A model generated the notes under the pieces. The model searched no databases, was not told the DNA's origin, and saw only the letters and a program-made list of their open reading frames with translations. Made by a program: the position numbers and the translations under genes. A DNA stretch of 39,092 nucleotides from a virus. Positions 1 through 5,487 of the stretch are shown here, piece by piece. Every line of letters begins with the position of its first letter. Within the stretch, counting starts at the first letter, position 1. The stretch covers positions 1 through 39,092 of IMG/VR virus record IMGVR_UViG_3300035070_000750; one strand, written 5' to 3'.

Positions 1-513
1 GGAGTTCCTGCTGCGGCCCCGGTTCCCAGCTACCCAGCAGCCCGAACCCGAACAATTGTTCCCAGTAAGTACCCCGGCAGCGCTTTTTACCAGCGATTCA
101 CCCGGTAACACCAGCAGCCCCGGTAACTCCCAGCCTTCACTCGGCCCCGAACCCGAACAATTCATCGGGTTATTACCCAGATTCGCTGCTGGCCCCGGTA
201 GCTGCCGGTCCTGCTGGTATTTTAACCCGAACAATTTATCGGCTTATTCCCCAGATTAGATGCTGGGCCTGAATCTATCTGGGGGGAACATGGACGCCCG
301 AACAATTTATCGGGTTATGTCCCCAGCAAGTTGAATCCCGACCCGATTCCGTGCAAAAATGGTGATAATCCCGTACAGGCGCTGGGAGGGCTACAGGAGA
401 ACCCGAACAAGTTTTCGGCTTCCCGACCCCCCCGATTACTGACACAACCCCACCTGATGGCCCCGATCTGGGGCGCTGCGGCCCCGCCAGCCACCCCGCA
501 CGGTGTTATCCAG
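1..513. repeat. Non-coding palindrome cluster beside terS (possible pac or origin region)
   Basis: No convincing gene lies here. The stretch holds five CCCGAACAA copies (47, 152, 226, 297, 402). Four form inverted repeats: arms 150-156/165-171, 223-230/239-246, 297-301/310-314 and 400-406/415-421, each with an 8-base loop beginning ACAA. The first copy contains a perfect 12-base palindrome GAACAATTGTTC at 50-61. Copies are followed by CCCAG at 61-65, 176-180, 250-254 and 321-325, giving degenerate units of about 115, 74 and 71 bp. Between them are C-rich runs with recurring CCCCGG and GCTGCTGG words. It lies directly downstream of terS on the transcribed strand, where the large terminase subunit would be expected, so a packaging or replication role is possible; that is inference. 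Confidence 0.7.
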
Positions 514-1038
514 CTACTCCGCTGGTTCTTCGCTACAGTCAGTTATAGGAATTTGTTCGGGTTTTACGGGATTTTCTGCTGGAGTTACGTCAATCATGCG
601 ATTTTTAGCACGATCCATGAATTCTTGCAGTTGTTCGACGATCTGCTCTCTGCTGAGATTATCAACGTGTTCATGTGTTACATGGCTACGGGCGACCATA
701 AGCCCCGTTACTTTCAAGCGAAGTTCCTCGGCTTTGATGGCTGCTCCGAAGTTTCCTGCCTGCCAAGCCTCGTCCCGCAGTCGCTGCATATCCCGAACAG
801 ATTTGGTTACGGACACTCCGTATTTGCTTTCGAGTTCTTGCCGCATTTCTTCCATGCGTTCTTTGACTCGTGGATGATTGAGAAGCTGCACTGCTGAAAC
901 GTTCGGGTTTTTATATCCTGCTGCTCGTGCTGCTGCTGTTTGTGTCATGTCTTTGTGGATATAGTTATCCAGAAATTTCTGCTGGGGGGGAGTTAGGCGC
1001 TTTTCCCCTTTGGTTCTTTGTTCCCCGACTTTTGGCAT
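514..1038 (-). CDS. terS: Terminase small subunit
   Basis: Recognises phage DNA and presents it to the large terminase subunit for packaging. The 174-residue product has the small-subunit pattern: an N-terminal LTPPQQKFLDNYI segment, then a helix-turn-helix around residues 30-55 (TQTAAARAAGYKNPNVSA), then VQLLNHPRVKERMEEM and a charged helical region with an acidic tail. This matches the Terminase_2-type family as I know it. I prefer the ATG at 1038 (MPKVGEQ); a TTG at 1050 would add four residues, and neither has a clear Shine-Dalgarno sequence. It is the only minus-strand gene left of the early region and is transcribed toward the left edge, so the missing large subunit probably lies beyond it. 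The 3' end and an internal site carry CCCGAACA motif copies (553-563, 792-799). Confidence 0.8.
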   Translation of the reverse strand: MPKVGEQRTKGEKRLTPPQQKFLDNYIHKDMTQTAAARAAGYKNPNVSAVQLLNHPRVKERMEEMRQELESKYGVSVTKSVRDMQRLRDEAWQAGNFGAAIKAEELRLKVTGLMVARSHVTHEHVDNLSREQIVEQLQEFMDRAKNRMIDVTPAENPVKPEQIPITDCSEEPAE

Positions 1039-1112
1039 CTGCTGGCTCAACCCGAATAATTTATCGTGATGTTAGAATAGCGCGGCTGCTCCTCCGTTGC
1101 AAGTCCAGAGAT

Positions 1113-1127
1113 TCCCAATTTGTCCCA
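1113..1127 (-). promoter_or_regulatory. Paired TGGGA operator-like site upstream of terS
   Basis: On the minus strand two TGGGA boxes occur with starts exactly 10 bp apart (TGGGACAAATTGGGA), about 75 bp upstream of the terS start. A TTGACG -35-like hexamer lies just upstream at 1137-1142, but I cannot find a good -10 at standard spacing. The arrangement is the same as at the promoters at 2176, 3053 and 3187, so it may be an operator for the leftward transcript. Confidence 0.45.
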
Positions 1128-1165
1128 ATACCAAAGCGTCAACGCGGCTTTGACAATAACGACAA

Positions 1166-1203
1166 GTGGGGGGTCTTTATATACCCCCCCTTATAGGGGG
1201 GTG
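1166..1203. promoter_or_regulatory. G6/C7/G6 tract with two mutually exclusive hairpins
   Basis: A G6 run (1168-1173), a C7 run (1184-1190) and a second G6 run (1196-1201) are arranged so the C-run can pair with either G-run, with loops of 10 or 5 bases. It lies between terS and the TTGACGTAA array. There is no T-tract right after it on the plus strand, so it is not a standard terminator in that direction. Confidence 0.5.
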
Positions 1204-1426
1204 ACGTAGTTGACGTAAAATAACCCATTGATTTTATTGACTTATTTACGTCAAAATGGGTTTTTGACGCTGTTGACGTAAACCACCTAAGTCATTGATT
1301 TCATTGAATAAGTTACGTCAACGTCAACTACGTCAAGTTTTGACGTTGATTTTTTTGACGTAAAAAACCCTTTAAAATCAATGGGGGTGTTTTTTGTAAA
1401 TTTTTTTATACTTTATGCTTGACGTA
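1202..1426. repeat. TTGACGTAA iteron-like array (candidate origin or operator cluster)
   Basis: About ten copies of TTGACGTAA or close variants occur in both orientations. Forward copies lie at 1202, 1210, 1264 (TTGACGC), 1273, 1340, 1355 and 1419; reverse copies TTACGTCAA or similar lie at 1246, 1313, 1320 and 1329. The array is AT-rich and also contains a 13-bp inverted repeat (CCCATTGATTTTA at 1224-1236 and its complement at 1373-1385) and an 8-bp one (1222-1229/1255-1262). Clustered iterons in AT-rich DNA beside a divergent promoter region fit a replication origin or a multi-site operator; which one is not decidable here. The last copy doubles as the -35 box of the 1481 gene promoter. Confidence 0.7.
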
Positions 1427-1447
1427 TGGGAATTGATGCATTAAATA
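1419..1447 (+). promoter_or_regulatory. Sigma70-like promoter for the early genes
   Basis: TTGACG at 1419-1424, a 17-bp spacer and TAAATA at 1442-1447, 34 bp before the ATG of the 1481 gene. TGGGA boxes begin at 1427 and 1448, 21 bp apart (two helical turns), flanking the -10. The -35 lies inside the TTGACGTAA array, so whatever binds that array could control this promoter. Confidence 0.65.
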
Positions 1448-1480
1448 TGGGAACGTCTAGTATTGAAAGGAGGCCATAAC

Positions 1481-1900
1481 ATGGCACAAGCAGACAAGAG
1501 AAACAACATTCTCCGCGATCTTCGGGGTGATTTGTTTGATGATAACCACGCAACGCGGCGCTTTTTTCGCTGTTGGTTGGATGGTTCTTATTTTGGTGAA
1601 AACGACTACCGCCGCAATGTCCAGTATTTGCGCGATGCTTTGAAGGCTCACGGCGTGGGCATTAATCTTGAGCGCAAGATTACACCTTGGGTAATTAGTC
1701 AATTTGTTCGGTATACTGCGCATGAGGCTGATTGTTCGTCTGGTTATGCTCAGAAGGTTATTGTTGAGCATTTTAATTCACTACCTAATCCGATGGAAGC
1801 TGACTTGCTTGCATCATTTACAAATGAGTTGATCAGCGATGCGCTTGATTTAATCGCTGATGATATCCGCGAACATTTAGCAGAGAAGGATGCCGCATAA
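1481..1900 (+). CDS. Early hypothetical protein, 139 aa
   Basis: First gene of the rightward early region. I do not recognise the family. The start is set by a strong ribosome-binding site AAAGGAGG at 1466-1473 before ATG 1481; an upstream in-frame TTG lies before that site and is unlikely. The product is soluble-looking, Asp/Arg-rich, mostly helical, with no cysteine motif or membrane segment; its C-terminus is acidic (LIADDIREHLAEKDAA). Its stop overlaps the next start (TAATG), implying translational coupling. Its position right after the iteron-like array suggests immediate-early expression, but no function can be assigned. Confidence 0.75.
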   Translation: MAQADKRNNILRDLRGDLFDDNHATRRFFRCWLDGSYFGENDYRRNVQYLRDALKAHGVGINLERKITPWVISQFVRYTAHEADCSSGYAQKVIVEHFNSLPNPMEADLLASFTNELISDALDLIADDIREHLAEKDAA

Positions 1901-2121
1901 TGTTTAATATTGAAAAGGGTATTCCGCTCCCGACTGATGAGCGTAGAGGCCGCAAAAAAGGCCAATTGCGTTTGGCTCTGGAGAGTATGGAGGTTGGTGA
2001 TAGTTTTATTATTCAACAAAAGCACAGATGCCAAATTCCTCAAATCGCGCGTAAAATTTCTATTAAGTACAGAACCCAAATGGTAGGTGATGATGAGATT
2101 AGAGTTTGGCGCACGGAATAA
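1900..2121 (+). CDS. Small hypothetical protein, 73 aa
   Basis: Coupled to the preceding gene by a TAATG overlap and followed by an intrinsic terminator, so the two form one transcription unit. The sequence has a basic patch (DERRGRKKGQ, residues 13-22), then a compact part with EVGDSFII and a C-terminal DDEIRVWRT. The layout GDSF...IARKI...R.W is shared by small proteins I have seen in marine phages, possibly nucleic-acid binding, but I cannot name a family. Confidence 0.7.
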   Translation: MFNIEKGIPLPTDERRGRKKGQLRLALESMEVGDSFIIQQKHRCQIPQIARKISIKYRTQMVGDDEIRVWRTE

Positions 2122-2144
2122 AAGAAAAGTTGCACACTAAGGGA

Positions 2145-2170
2145 GGGGAGATTTTATCTCCCCTTTTTTT
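2145..2170 (+). terminator. Intrinsic terminator after the first early unit
   Basis: A 7-bp perfect stem GGGGAGA (2145-2151) / TCTCCCC (2157-2163) with a TTTTA loop is followed by seven T. It closes the 1481-2121 unit. Confidence 0.9.
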
Positions 2171-2175
2171 ACTGC

Positions 2176-2204
2176 TTGACATCTGGGAAATTATGGGATA
2201 AGTT
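2176..2204 (+). promoter_or_regulatory. Sigma70-like promoter with paired TGGGA boxes
   Basis: TTGACA at 2176-2181, 17-bp spacer, TAAGTT at 2199-2204. TGGGA boxes start at 2184 and 2194, exactly 10 bp apart, filling the spacer and abutting the -10. It lies 3' of a terminator and 27 bp before the 2231 gene. Confidence 0.75.
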
Positions 2205-2230
2205 TATTTATCTAATGAGAAGGAGAAGTT

Positions 2231-2632
2231 ATGTATTATCTAGCATATGGAATGAACATGAACCGCGCTGCTATGCGGCAGAGATGCCCGAAGGCAAAGC
2301 CTATGGGCGGTTTTTACTTACCGAACTATCGGTTAATTTTTCGCGGGGTTGCTGACTTTCGCGCTGACAATGATTGCATGTTGCCAGTTGTTGCGTGGAA
2401 GATTACGCACGATTGTTTACGCGCATTGGATCGTCTTGAGGGCTATCCGACTTTATATGATCGTCGGTTTATCAACGGCGAGTGGTTGATCTATGACATG
2501 AACGGCAACAAGAGCGGCATTGGCAGACCTAGTGCGCATTATTACCAGATGATCAAGGACGGTTATGATACCTTTGGCCTTGATGATTACTTTTTGCGTT
2601 CTGCGTTGCGTGATGCGGAGGAAGCGGCATGA
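2231..2632 (+). CDS. Gamma-glutamylcyclotransferase-like protein
   Basis: Likely a GGCT-fold enzyme, a family that cyclises gamma-glutamyl groups to 5-oxoproline. It begins with YLAYGMNMN (residues 3-11), the position of the family's YGSNL-type substrate loop, here with Met in place of Ser. A candidate catalytic Glu is E70 in ALDRLEGYP, followed by the usual aromatic/charged YDRRF stretch. At 133 residues the length fits the family. The start has an AAGGAG site at 2221-2226 and its own promoter at 2176. The stop overlaps the next ATG (ATGA). The biological substrate in a phage is unknown; modifying host glutathione or a phage amino-donor product are possibilities. Confidence 0.75.
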   Translation: MYYLAYGMNMNRAAMRQRCPKAKPMGGFYLPNYRLIFRGVADFRADNDCMLPVVAWKITHDCLRALDRLEGYPTLYDRRFINGEWLIYDMNGNKSGIGRPSAHYYQMIKDGYDTFGLDDYFLRSALRDAEEAA

Positions 2633-2823
2633 GTGTTGAAAAATTCAAGAAGCGGTTGGAAGGTTTCAACGACAACAAGGTTGAAATTATTGACAATCTT
2701 TTTCGGTGTCAGGAAGAGCAGTTTGCAAGCCCTTATTGGTTAGGCGAGGCGGTTAAAAGTCTTGCGGGTTTACATGATCTTGTTGAAGACTTGATCAATC
2801 ACATGGAAAAGGAGAAATTGTGA
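2629..2823 (+). CDS. Small helical protein, 64 aa
   Basis: Unrecognised. Coupled by ATGA to the GGCT-like gene and by TGATG to the next micro-gene. Charged and helical, rich in Lys/Glu, with no cysteine motif or signal peptide. Its three-gene unit (2231-2918) ends at an intrinsic terminator. Confidence 0.65.
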   Translation: MSVEKFKKRLEGFNDNKVEIIDNLFRCQEEQFASPYWLGEAVKSLAGLHDLVEDLINHMEKEKL

Positions 2824-2918
2824 TGGACTGGGGAGATTTGGAGGACTGGATTATTGCGGCTATCACGGTTGTTTTGGTAATTGTTTGGGTAGTTGGTCCA
2901 TACCGCATATGGTGGTAG
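2823..2918 (+). CDS. Single-pass membrane microprotein, 31 aa
   Basis: An ATG overlapping the previous stop (TGATG) opens a 31-codon frame ending in TAG at 2916-2918. The product starts with an acidic head MDWGDLEDW, then about 18 hydrophobic residues (IIAAITVVLVIVWVVG) and a short aromatic/basic tail PYRIWW. This is a convincing one-helix membrane peptide. Translational coupling supports it being expressed. Early membrane peptides in phages often modify host envelope functions, but no target can be inferred. Confidence 0.65.
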   Translation: MDWGDLEDWIIAAITVVLVIVWVVGPYRIWW

Positions 2919-2926
2919 ATTCTGAC

Positions 2927-2945
2927 ATAACCCGAATATGTTAAT
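2927..2945. repeat. Partial CCCGAA-type motif copy
   Basis: ATAACCCGAATATGTTAAT sits just after the microprotein gene and just before a terminator. It keeps the left arm AACCCGA of the dispersed palindrome but lacks the right arm. Confidence 0.5.
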
Positions 2946-2946
2946 G

Positions 2947-2975
2947 ACCCCTGCGATTTTCGCGGGGTTTTTTTT
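2947..2975 (+). terminator. Intrinsic terminator after the GGCT-like unit
   Basis: Stem ACCCC-GCG pairing with CGC-GGGGT (one bulged T), loop ATTTT, then eight T (2968-2975). Confidence 0.85.
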
Positions 2976-2988
2976 ATACCCCGTGGAT

Positions 2989-3010
2989 AAGCCGAACAAT
3001 TTGTCGGCTT
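2989..3010. repeat. Complete copy of the dispersed palindrome with changed arms
   Basis: Arms AAGCCGA (2989-2995) and TCGGCTT (3004-3010) are perfectly complementary around the loop ACAATTTG. Compared with the usual AACCCGA/TCGGGTT arms, both sides have changed together, as expected if pairing is conserved. Confidence 0.75.
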
Positions 3011-3052
3011 GTTAAGTTGGCGCGTAACTTTAGTATTTTTTGATTTTTTCTA

Positions 3053-3081
3053 TTGCATCCCATGTTGTCCCATGCTATAAA
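3053..3081 (+). promoter_or_regulatory. Sigma70-like promoter with paired TCCCA boxes
   Basis: TTGCAT at 3053-3058, 17-bp spacer, TATAAA at 3076-3081. The spacer consists of CCCATGTTGTCCCATGC, which on the other strand contains two TGGGA boxes exactly 10 bp apart. The same 16-base word CCCATGTTGTCCCATG recurs at 6761-6776. Confidence 0.7.
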
Positions 3082-3087
3082 TAATTT

Positions 3088-3166
3088 ACGGAGAAGGACA
3101 TAACTGTTCCCTATCTGCCTCAAAACTAGACTTGCCCCCGATTACTCCATGATCGGGGGTTTTTTT
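3088..3166 (+). ncRNA. Candidate small RNA between a promoter and a terminator
   Basis: From the predicted start point of the 3053 promoter to the terminator at 3135-3166 is about 80 nt with no ATG-, GTG- or TTG-initiated frame of useful length. A GGAGAAGGA sequence at 3090-3098 is followed only by CTG or ATA codons; the ATA frame would make a nine-residue peptide. A compact independent transcript is therefore more likely a small RNA, or an attenuated leader for the 3250 gene. No homology to a known RNA family is recognised. Confidence 0.45.
3135..3166 (+). terminator. Intrinsic terminator of the short 3088 transcript
   Basis: Perfect 8-bp stem CCCCCGAT (3135-3142) / ATCGGGGG (3152-3159), nine-base loop, seven T. 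Confidence 0.9.
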
Positions 3167-3186
3167 GTTTTGTATAAATTTTTTTA

Positions 3187-3215
3187 TTGACATTGATAAA
3201 AACTTGGGATATTAT
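3187..3215 (+). promoter_or_regulatory. Strong sigma70-like promoter with paired TGGGA boxes
   Basis: TTGACA at 3187-3192, exactly 17 bp, TATTAT at 3210-3215. TGGGA boxes begin at 3205 and 3215, 10 bp apart, bracketing the -10. It drives the long early unit from 3250 to at least 6683. Confidence 0.8.
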
Positions 3216-3249
3216 GGGATATGTCTAGCAAACAGAGGAGATTTTTATC

Positions 3250-3687
3250 ATGGGCTTAGATATGTATTTACGCGGCGATAAGTTTATCAGCCAATATGAC
3301 CATTCACAGCGCGATGAAAACGGCATTGCGTTGGAGATTAAGCGTCCTGTCATTGATGGGTTCGAGGTTACGTCTTACAACCTTGATCTTGGTTACTGGC
3401 GCAAGTTCGCGCCTTTGCATCAGTACATTGTAAAGGTGTTTGCCGATGGTGTTGATGAGTGTCAGCCAATTGAATTGAGTGCCGATGATTGTCGTCGGAC
3501 TGCTGATGCTTTGCGCAAAAGCGGCTTGCCCGACAATGAGGATTGCCACGGCTTTTTCTTTGGCTCCCCTGAGTTCTGGGATGATTACATGGTTGAGGCC
3601 GAGGATCATGCGCGAGTTTTTGACAAGGCTGCGGCTTGGATTGAAAGCAATTCATGGAACAGCGTAACTTATCAGGCGAGTTGGTGA
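3250..3687 (+). CDS. Conserved phage protein of the MGLDMYL...GFFFGS type, 145 aa
   Basis: The pattern MGLDMYL at the start, YWRKFAPLHQYIV near residue 50 and GFFFGSPEFWDDY near residue 100 is typical of a widespread phage/bacterial family with no reliable function; some members carry the misleading label phosphoglycerate kinase. The rest is acidic and soluble, with a short helix before the C-terminus. It is the first gene after the 3187 promoter, with an AGAGGAG site at 3235-3241, and is followed one base later by the next start. Confidence 0.75.
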   Translation: MGLDMYLRGDKFISQYDHSQRDENGIALEIKRPVIDGFEVTSYNLDLGYWRKFAPLHQYIVKVFADGVDECQPIELSADDCRRTADALRKSGLPDNEDCHGFFFGSPEFWDDYMVEAEDHARVFDKAAAWIESNSWNSVTYQASW

Positions 3688-3688
3688 G

Positions 3689-3895
3689 ATGGACAATATC
3701 AAGTTTTACATGGAGATGTTTGGTCAGTTAAAGGGCGCAAAAATCATCGACTTCAAGATGGTTCCTTGTGACTACGACAAGTACGATTCGTGGCCTACAT
3801 TCACGATGCGTAAGGGCAATCAAACTTTTAATTTTGTGTTGTCCAGAGATGAGGAGGGCAATGGCAGTGGCTTTGCGTTTATCGAAAATGTGTAA
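3689..3895 (+). CDS. Small hypothetical protein, 68 aa
   Basis: Unrecognised. Starts one base after the preceding stop; overlaps the next gene by 35 bases. Mixed sheet/helix sequence with a central YDKYDSWPTFTM stretch and no obvious motif. Position in a tightly packed early operon supports it being real. Confidence 0.6.
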   Translation: MDNIKFYMEMFGQLKGAKIIDFKMVPCDYDKYDSWPTFTMRKGNQTFNFVLSRDEEGNGSGFAFIENV

Positions 3896-4043
3896 ATGTC
3901 CCGATTGTGATGGTGAAGGGCAGGTCGAGTATGACTTGCCCCGACCACACGGCTTTGGTCGTGATGTTGGTTACATTGATACAGTGATGGACGACTGTGA
4001 GAATTGTTCGGGTTCTGGTGAAGTGGAGCAGGAGGATGGATAA
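3861..4043 (+). CDS. Small DnaJ-type zinc-finger protein, 60 aa
   Basis: Two CxxCxGxG modules, CPDCDGEG and CENCSGSG, are separated by about 25 residues, the pattern of the DnaJ cysteine-rich domain reduced to one zinc site. No J domain is present. ATG 3861 is chosen because GAGGAGG lies just upstream; an alternative ATG at 3888 lacks such a site. The upstream part overlaps the previous gene and the last codons overlap the XRE gene. It could act as a zinc-bound adaptor for protein or RNA binding. The DNA encoding CSG carries a TTGTTCGGGTT motif copy (4005-4014). Confidence 0.65.
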   Translation: MAVALRLSKMCKCPDCDGEGQVEYDLPRPHGFGRDVGYIDTVMDDCENCSGSGEVEQEDG

Positions 4044-4449
4044 ATTTAACGGAAGAAAATTGCGTTACATTCGTGAACAGCGAGGCGTTAGTCAATTGGA
4101 GTTGTCTAAGGCTTGCGAAGTTCCACAGTCTTTGTTGTCAAAGTATGAAAGGGGGGAGGTCAAAAGCCCCCCTGCAAGTGCGGTTCAGGCTTTTGCGGAT
4201 TACTTTAATGTTGCTTACGGTTATTTTTTTGGTGATGTGAACAGCATTTCTTTAGAGTTAAGTTATCTCGAAATGGGGCTTATTTTGTCTGGTTTAAAGG
4301 CTCTTAAAAAGAAAACCAAAAAAGATTATGACCCGAATTTTGTTCCCGAAGACGGCAGCTTTGATGAGAATCTAAGTAAGTTAATTCGTTGTGACCGTCT
4401 GTTGAATAGTTTGCAGAAAATTTACCGAAAGGGGAGAGAAAATGGTTGA
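4036..4449 (+). CDS. XRE-family transcriptional regulator
   Basis: The N-terminal 62 residues form a Cro/CI-type helix-turn-helix: GRKLRYIREQRGVSQLELS, then KACEVPQSLLSKYERGE. The C-terminal 75 residues are helical and Lys-rich with no peptidase motif, so this is not a LexA/CI self-cleaving repressor. ATG 4036 is preceded by GGAGCAGGAGG; upstream in-frame codons are unlikely. The stop overlaps the next start by eight bases. It is the best candidate in the window for binding the paired TGGGA boxes at nearby promoters, which is inference from position only. Confidence 0.85.
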   Translation: MDKFNGRKLRYIREQRGVSQLELSKACEVPQSLLSKYERGEVKSPPASAVQAFADYFNVAYGYFFGDVNSISLELSYLEMGLILSGLKALKKKTKKDYDPNFVPEDGSFDENLSKLIRCDRLLNSLQKIYRKGRENG

Positions 4450-5089
4450 TTGGAAGAAGGCGCTTTCAAAGAGAGCGGTTAATGCGATATGTAATGAGTT
4501 CGAGGTAGGCGGTGTCAACTCACTTTGTCATTGGCGTGATCGTGTAGAAGAATTTGATTTCAACATCAGGGATCATAGGGATCTTTATGTGGATCACCCG
4601 ACTTGGATGATTATAAATTTTGGCATAAAATCACAAAAGGAAGTTGATAGTTTTCTTGTGGCGCATTGGCCTGAAACGAATGTTAGATTTCATCCAGATG
4701 AAAAAAGTATGGACAGAAGAGATGGTTATTTAAGAGAACAAACTAGAGTTCTTAATCCTGCGGAAAAATTAATCAAGCAAATTGATTTGTTTTCAGAAGC
4801 TGTAAATGCAGACTGGTTTTCCCACAATCACATTTATGCTTTTGCTTACATTTGCAAGCTTCAACCTATTCCTTTGCGTGATTTGCAGCAAAGAATGGGT
4901 GTAGAAAAATCGTTATTAAATAGGCTTGTTCATTCTTTGGGCGATAACCCAAGGGGTAAGTTCAAAGGTGCTAATCTTGTGACAGTTAGAGTGATGCCTC
5001 ATGACAGGAGGCAAAGGGAAGTGCGTTTGACCCATAAGGGTGAGGCGTTGATGGATGTGATGTTTCCAGAGGAGGGAAAAAATGAGTGA
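4442..5089 (+). CDS. Winged-helix (MarR-like) DNA-binding protein
   Basis: Residues about 130-207 have a winged-helix layout: IYAFAYICKLQPIPLRDLQ, then QRMGVEKSLLNRLVHSLG as recognition helix, then a basic hairpin (VRVMPHDRRQREVRLTHKG) as the wing, as in MarR-type regulators. The first 125 residues are unrecognised and rich in aromatic and acidic residues. A GGGGAGAG site precedes ATG 4442. Coupled to the XRE gene upstream (eight-base overlap) and a 22-codon micro-gene downstream. Confidence 0.7.
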   Translation: MVDWKKALSKRAVNAICNEFEVGGVNSLCHWRDRVEEFDFNIRDHRDLYVDHPTWMIINFGIKSQKEVDSFLVAHWPETNVRFHPDEKSMDRRDGYLREQTRVLNPAEKLIKQIDLFSEAVNADWFSHNHIYAFAYICKLQPIPLRDLQQRMGVEKSLLNRLVHSLGDNPRGKFKGANLVTVRVMPHDRRQREVRLTHKGEALMDVMFPEEGKNE

Positions 5090-5150
5090 CAGGGAGATGG
5101 AAGAGCTTCTTGATGAAGTGTTTCGCAAAGTTTTTGGAAAAGATTGGTAG
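5082..5150 (+). CDS. Candidate 22-residue microprotein
   Basis: ATG 5082, preceded by a GGAGGG site at 5071-5076, opens a 22-codon acidic amphipathic peptide (MSDREMEELLDEVFRKVF plus four residues) ending in TAG. It overlaps the previous gene by eight bases and ends ten bases before the next start. The strong ribosome-binding site and tiling with neighbours support translation; it could also serve only to couple translation. Confidence 0.45.
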   Translation: MSDREMEELLDEVFRKVFGKDW

Positions 5151-5160
5151 GGAGATAGTG

Positions 5161-5487
5161 ATGCTTGAACAAGGGAGCGAAGAGAAATTAACGCCATTGG
5201 ATAGATGGAAGGCAATGGCGAAGATTGAGAATGAAAAGATGCTGTCTAATAATGGCAGCAGACATTCTATTGCGGGATTAAAGGGCAGGGATGGTGGCTA
5301 CAGCGGTGGTAGGCCAAGCAAGAGCGTTGATGGTGTTCCCAAGCTGTCTGAGAAGGCTGAGAGGATATTGGTCTGCCTGAAGGAGGGTATGAAGGTCAAA
5401 GCCATTGCGCAAGTTGTTGGCAATTCTCATCAGGCGGTTAGTCAGATTATTGCGCGATATAATTTAAAGGAGTTAGCAGATGAGTAG
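5161..5487 (+). CDS. Helix-turn-helix protein, 108 aa
   Basis: The C-terminal third (residues 67-104) contains a helix-turn-helix: ERILVCLKEGMKVKAIAQVV then GNSHQAVSQIIARYNL, like resolvase/LuxR-type HTH segments. The N-terminal part has a Gly/Ser-rich linker GLKGRDGGYSGGRPSKS. Start at ATG 5161 after GGGAGATAGTG. Its stop overlaps the next gene by eight bases. A phage regulator or a replication-initiation accessory are both possible. Confidence 0.65.
   Translation: MLEQGSEEKLTPLDRWKAMAKIENEKMLSNNGSRHSIAGLKGRDGGYSGGRPSKSVDGVPKLSEKAERILVCLKEGMKVKAIAQVVGNSHQAVSQIIARYNLKELADE

Noticed and set aside
1-243. Stop-free minus-strand frame of about 80 codons running off the left edge
   Set aside because: It would be the expected place for terL, but the peptide is repeat-driven (NCSGSG twice), has no terminase motif, and only an ATG at 165 without a ribosome-binding site.
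56-259. Plus-strand frame of 67 codons in the motif cluster
   Set aside because: Pro/Ser/Gly-rich translation of the repeat DNA; no ribosome-binding site or motif.
331-897. Plus-strand frame of 188 codons opposite terS
   Set aside because: Antisense to a recognisable terS; its start is TTG without a ribosome-binding site, and the peptide is compositionally odd.
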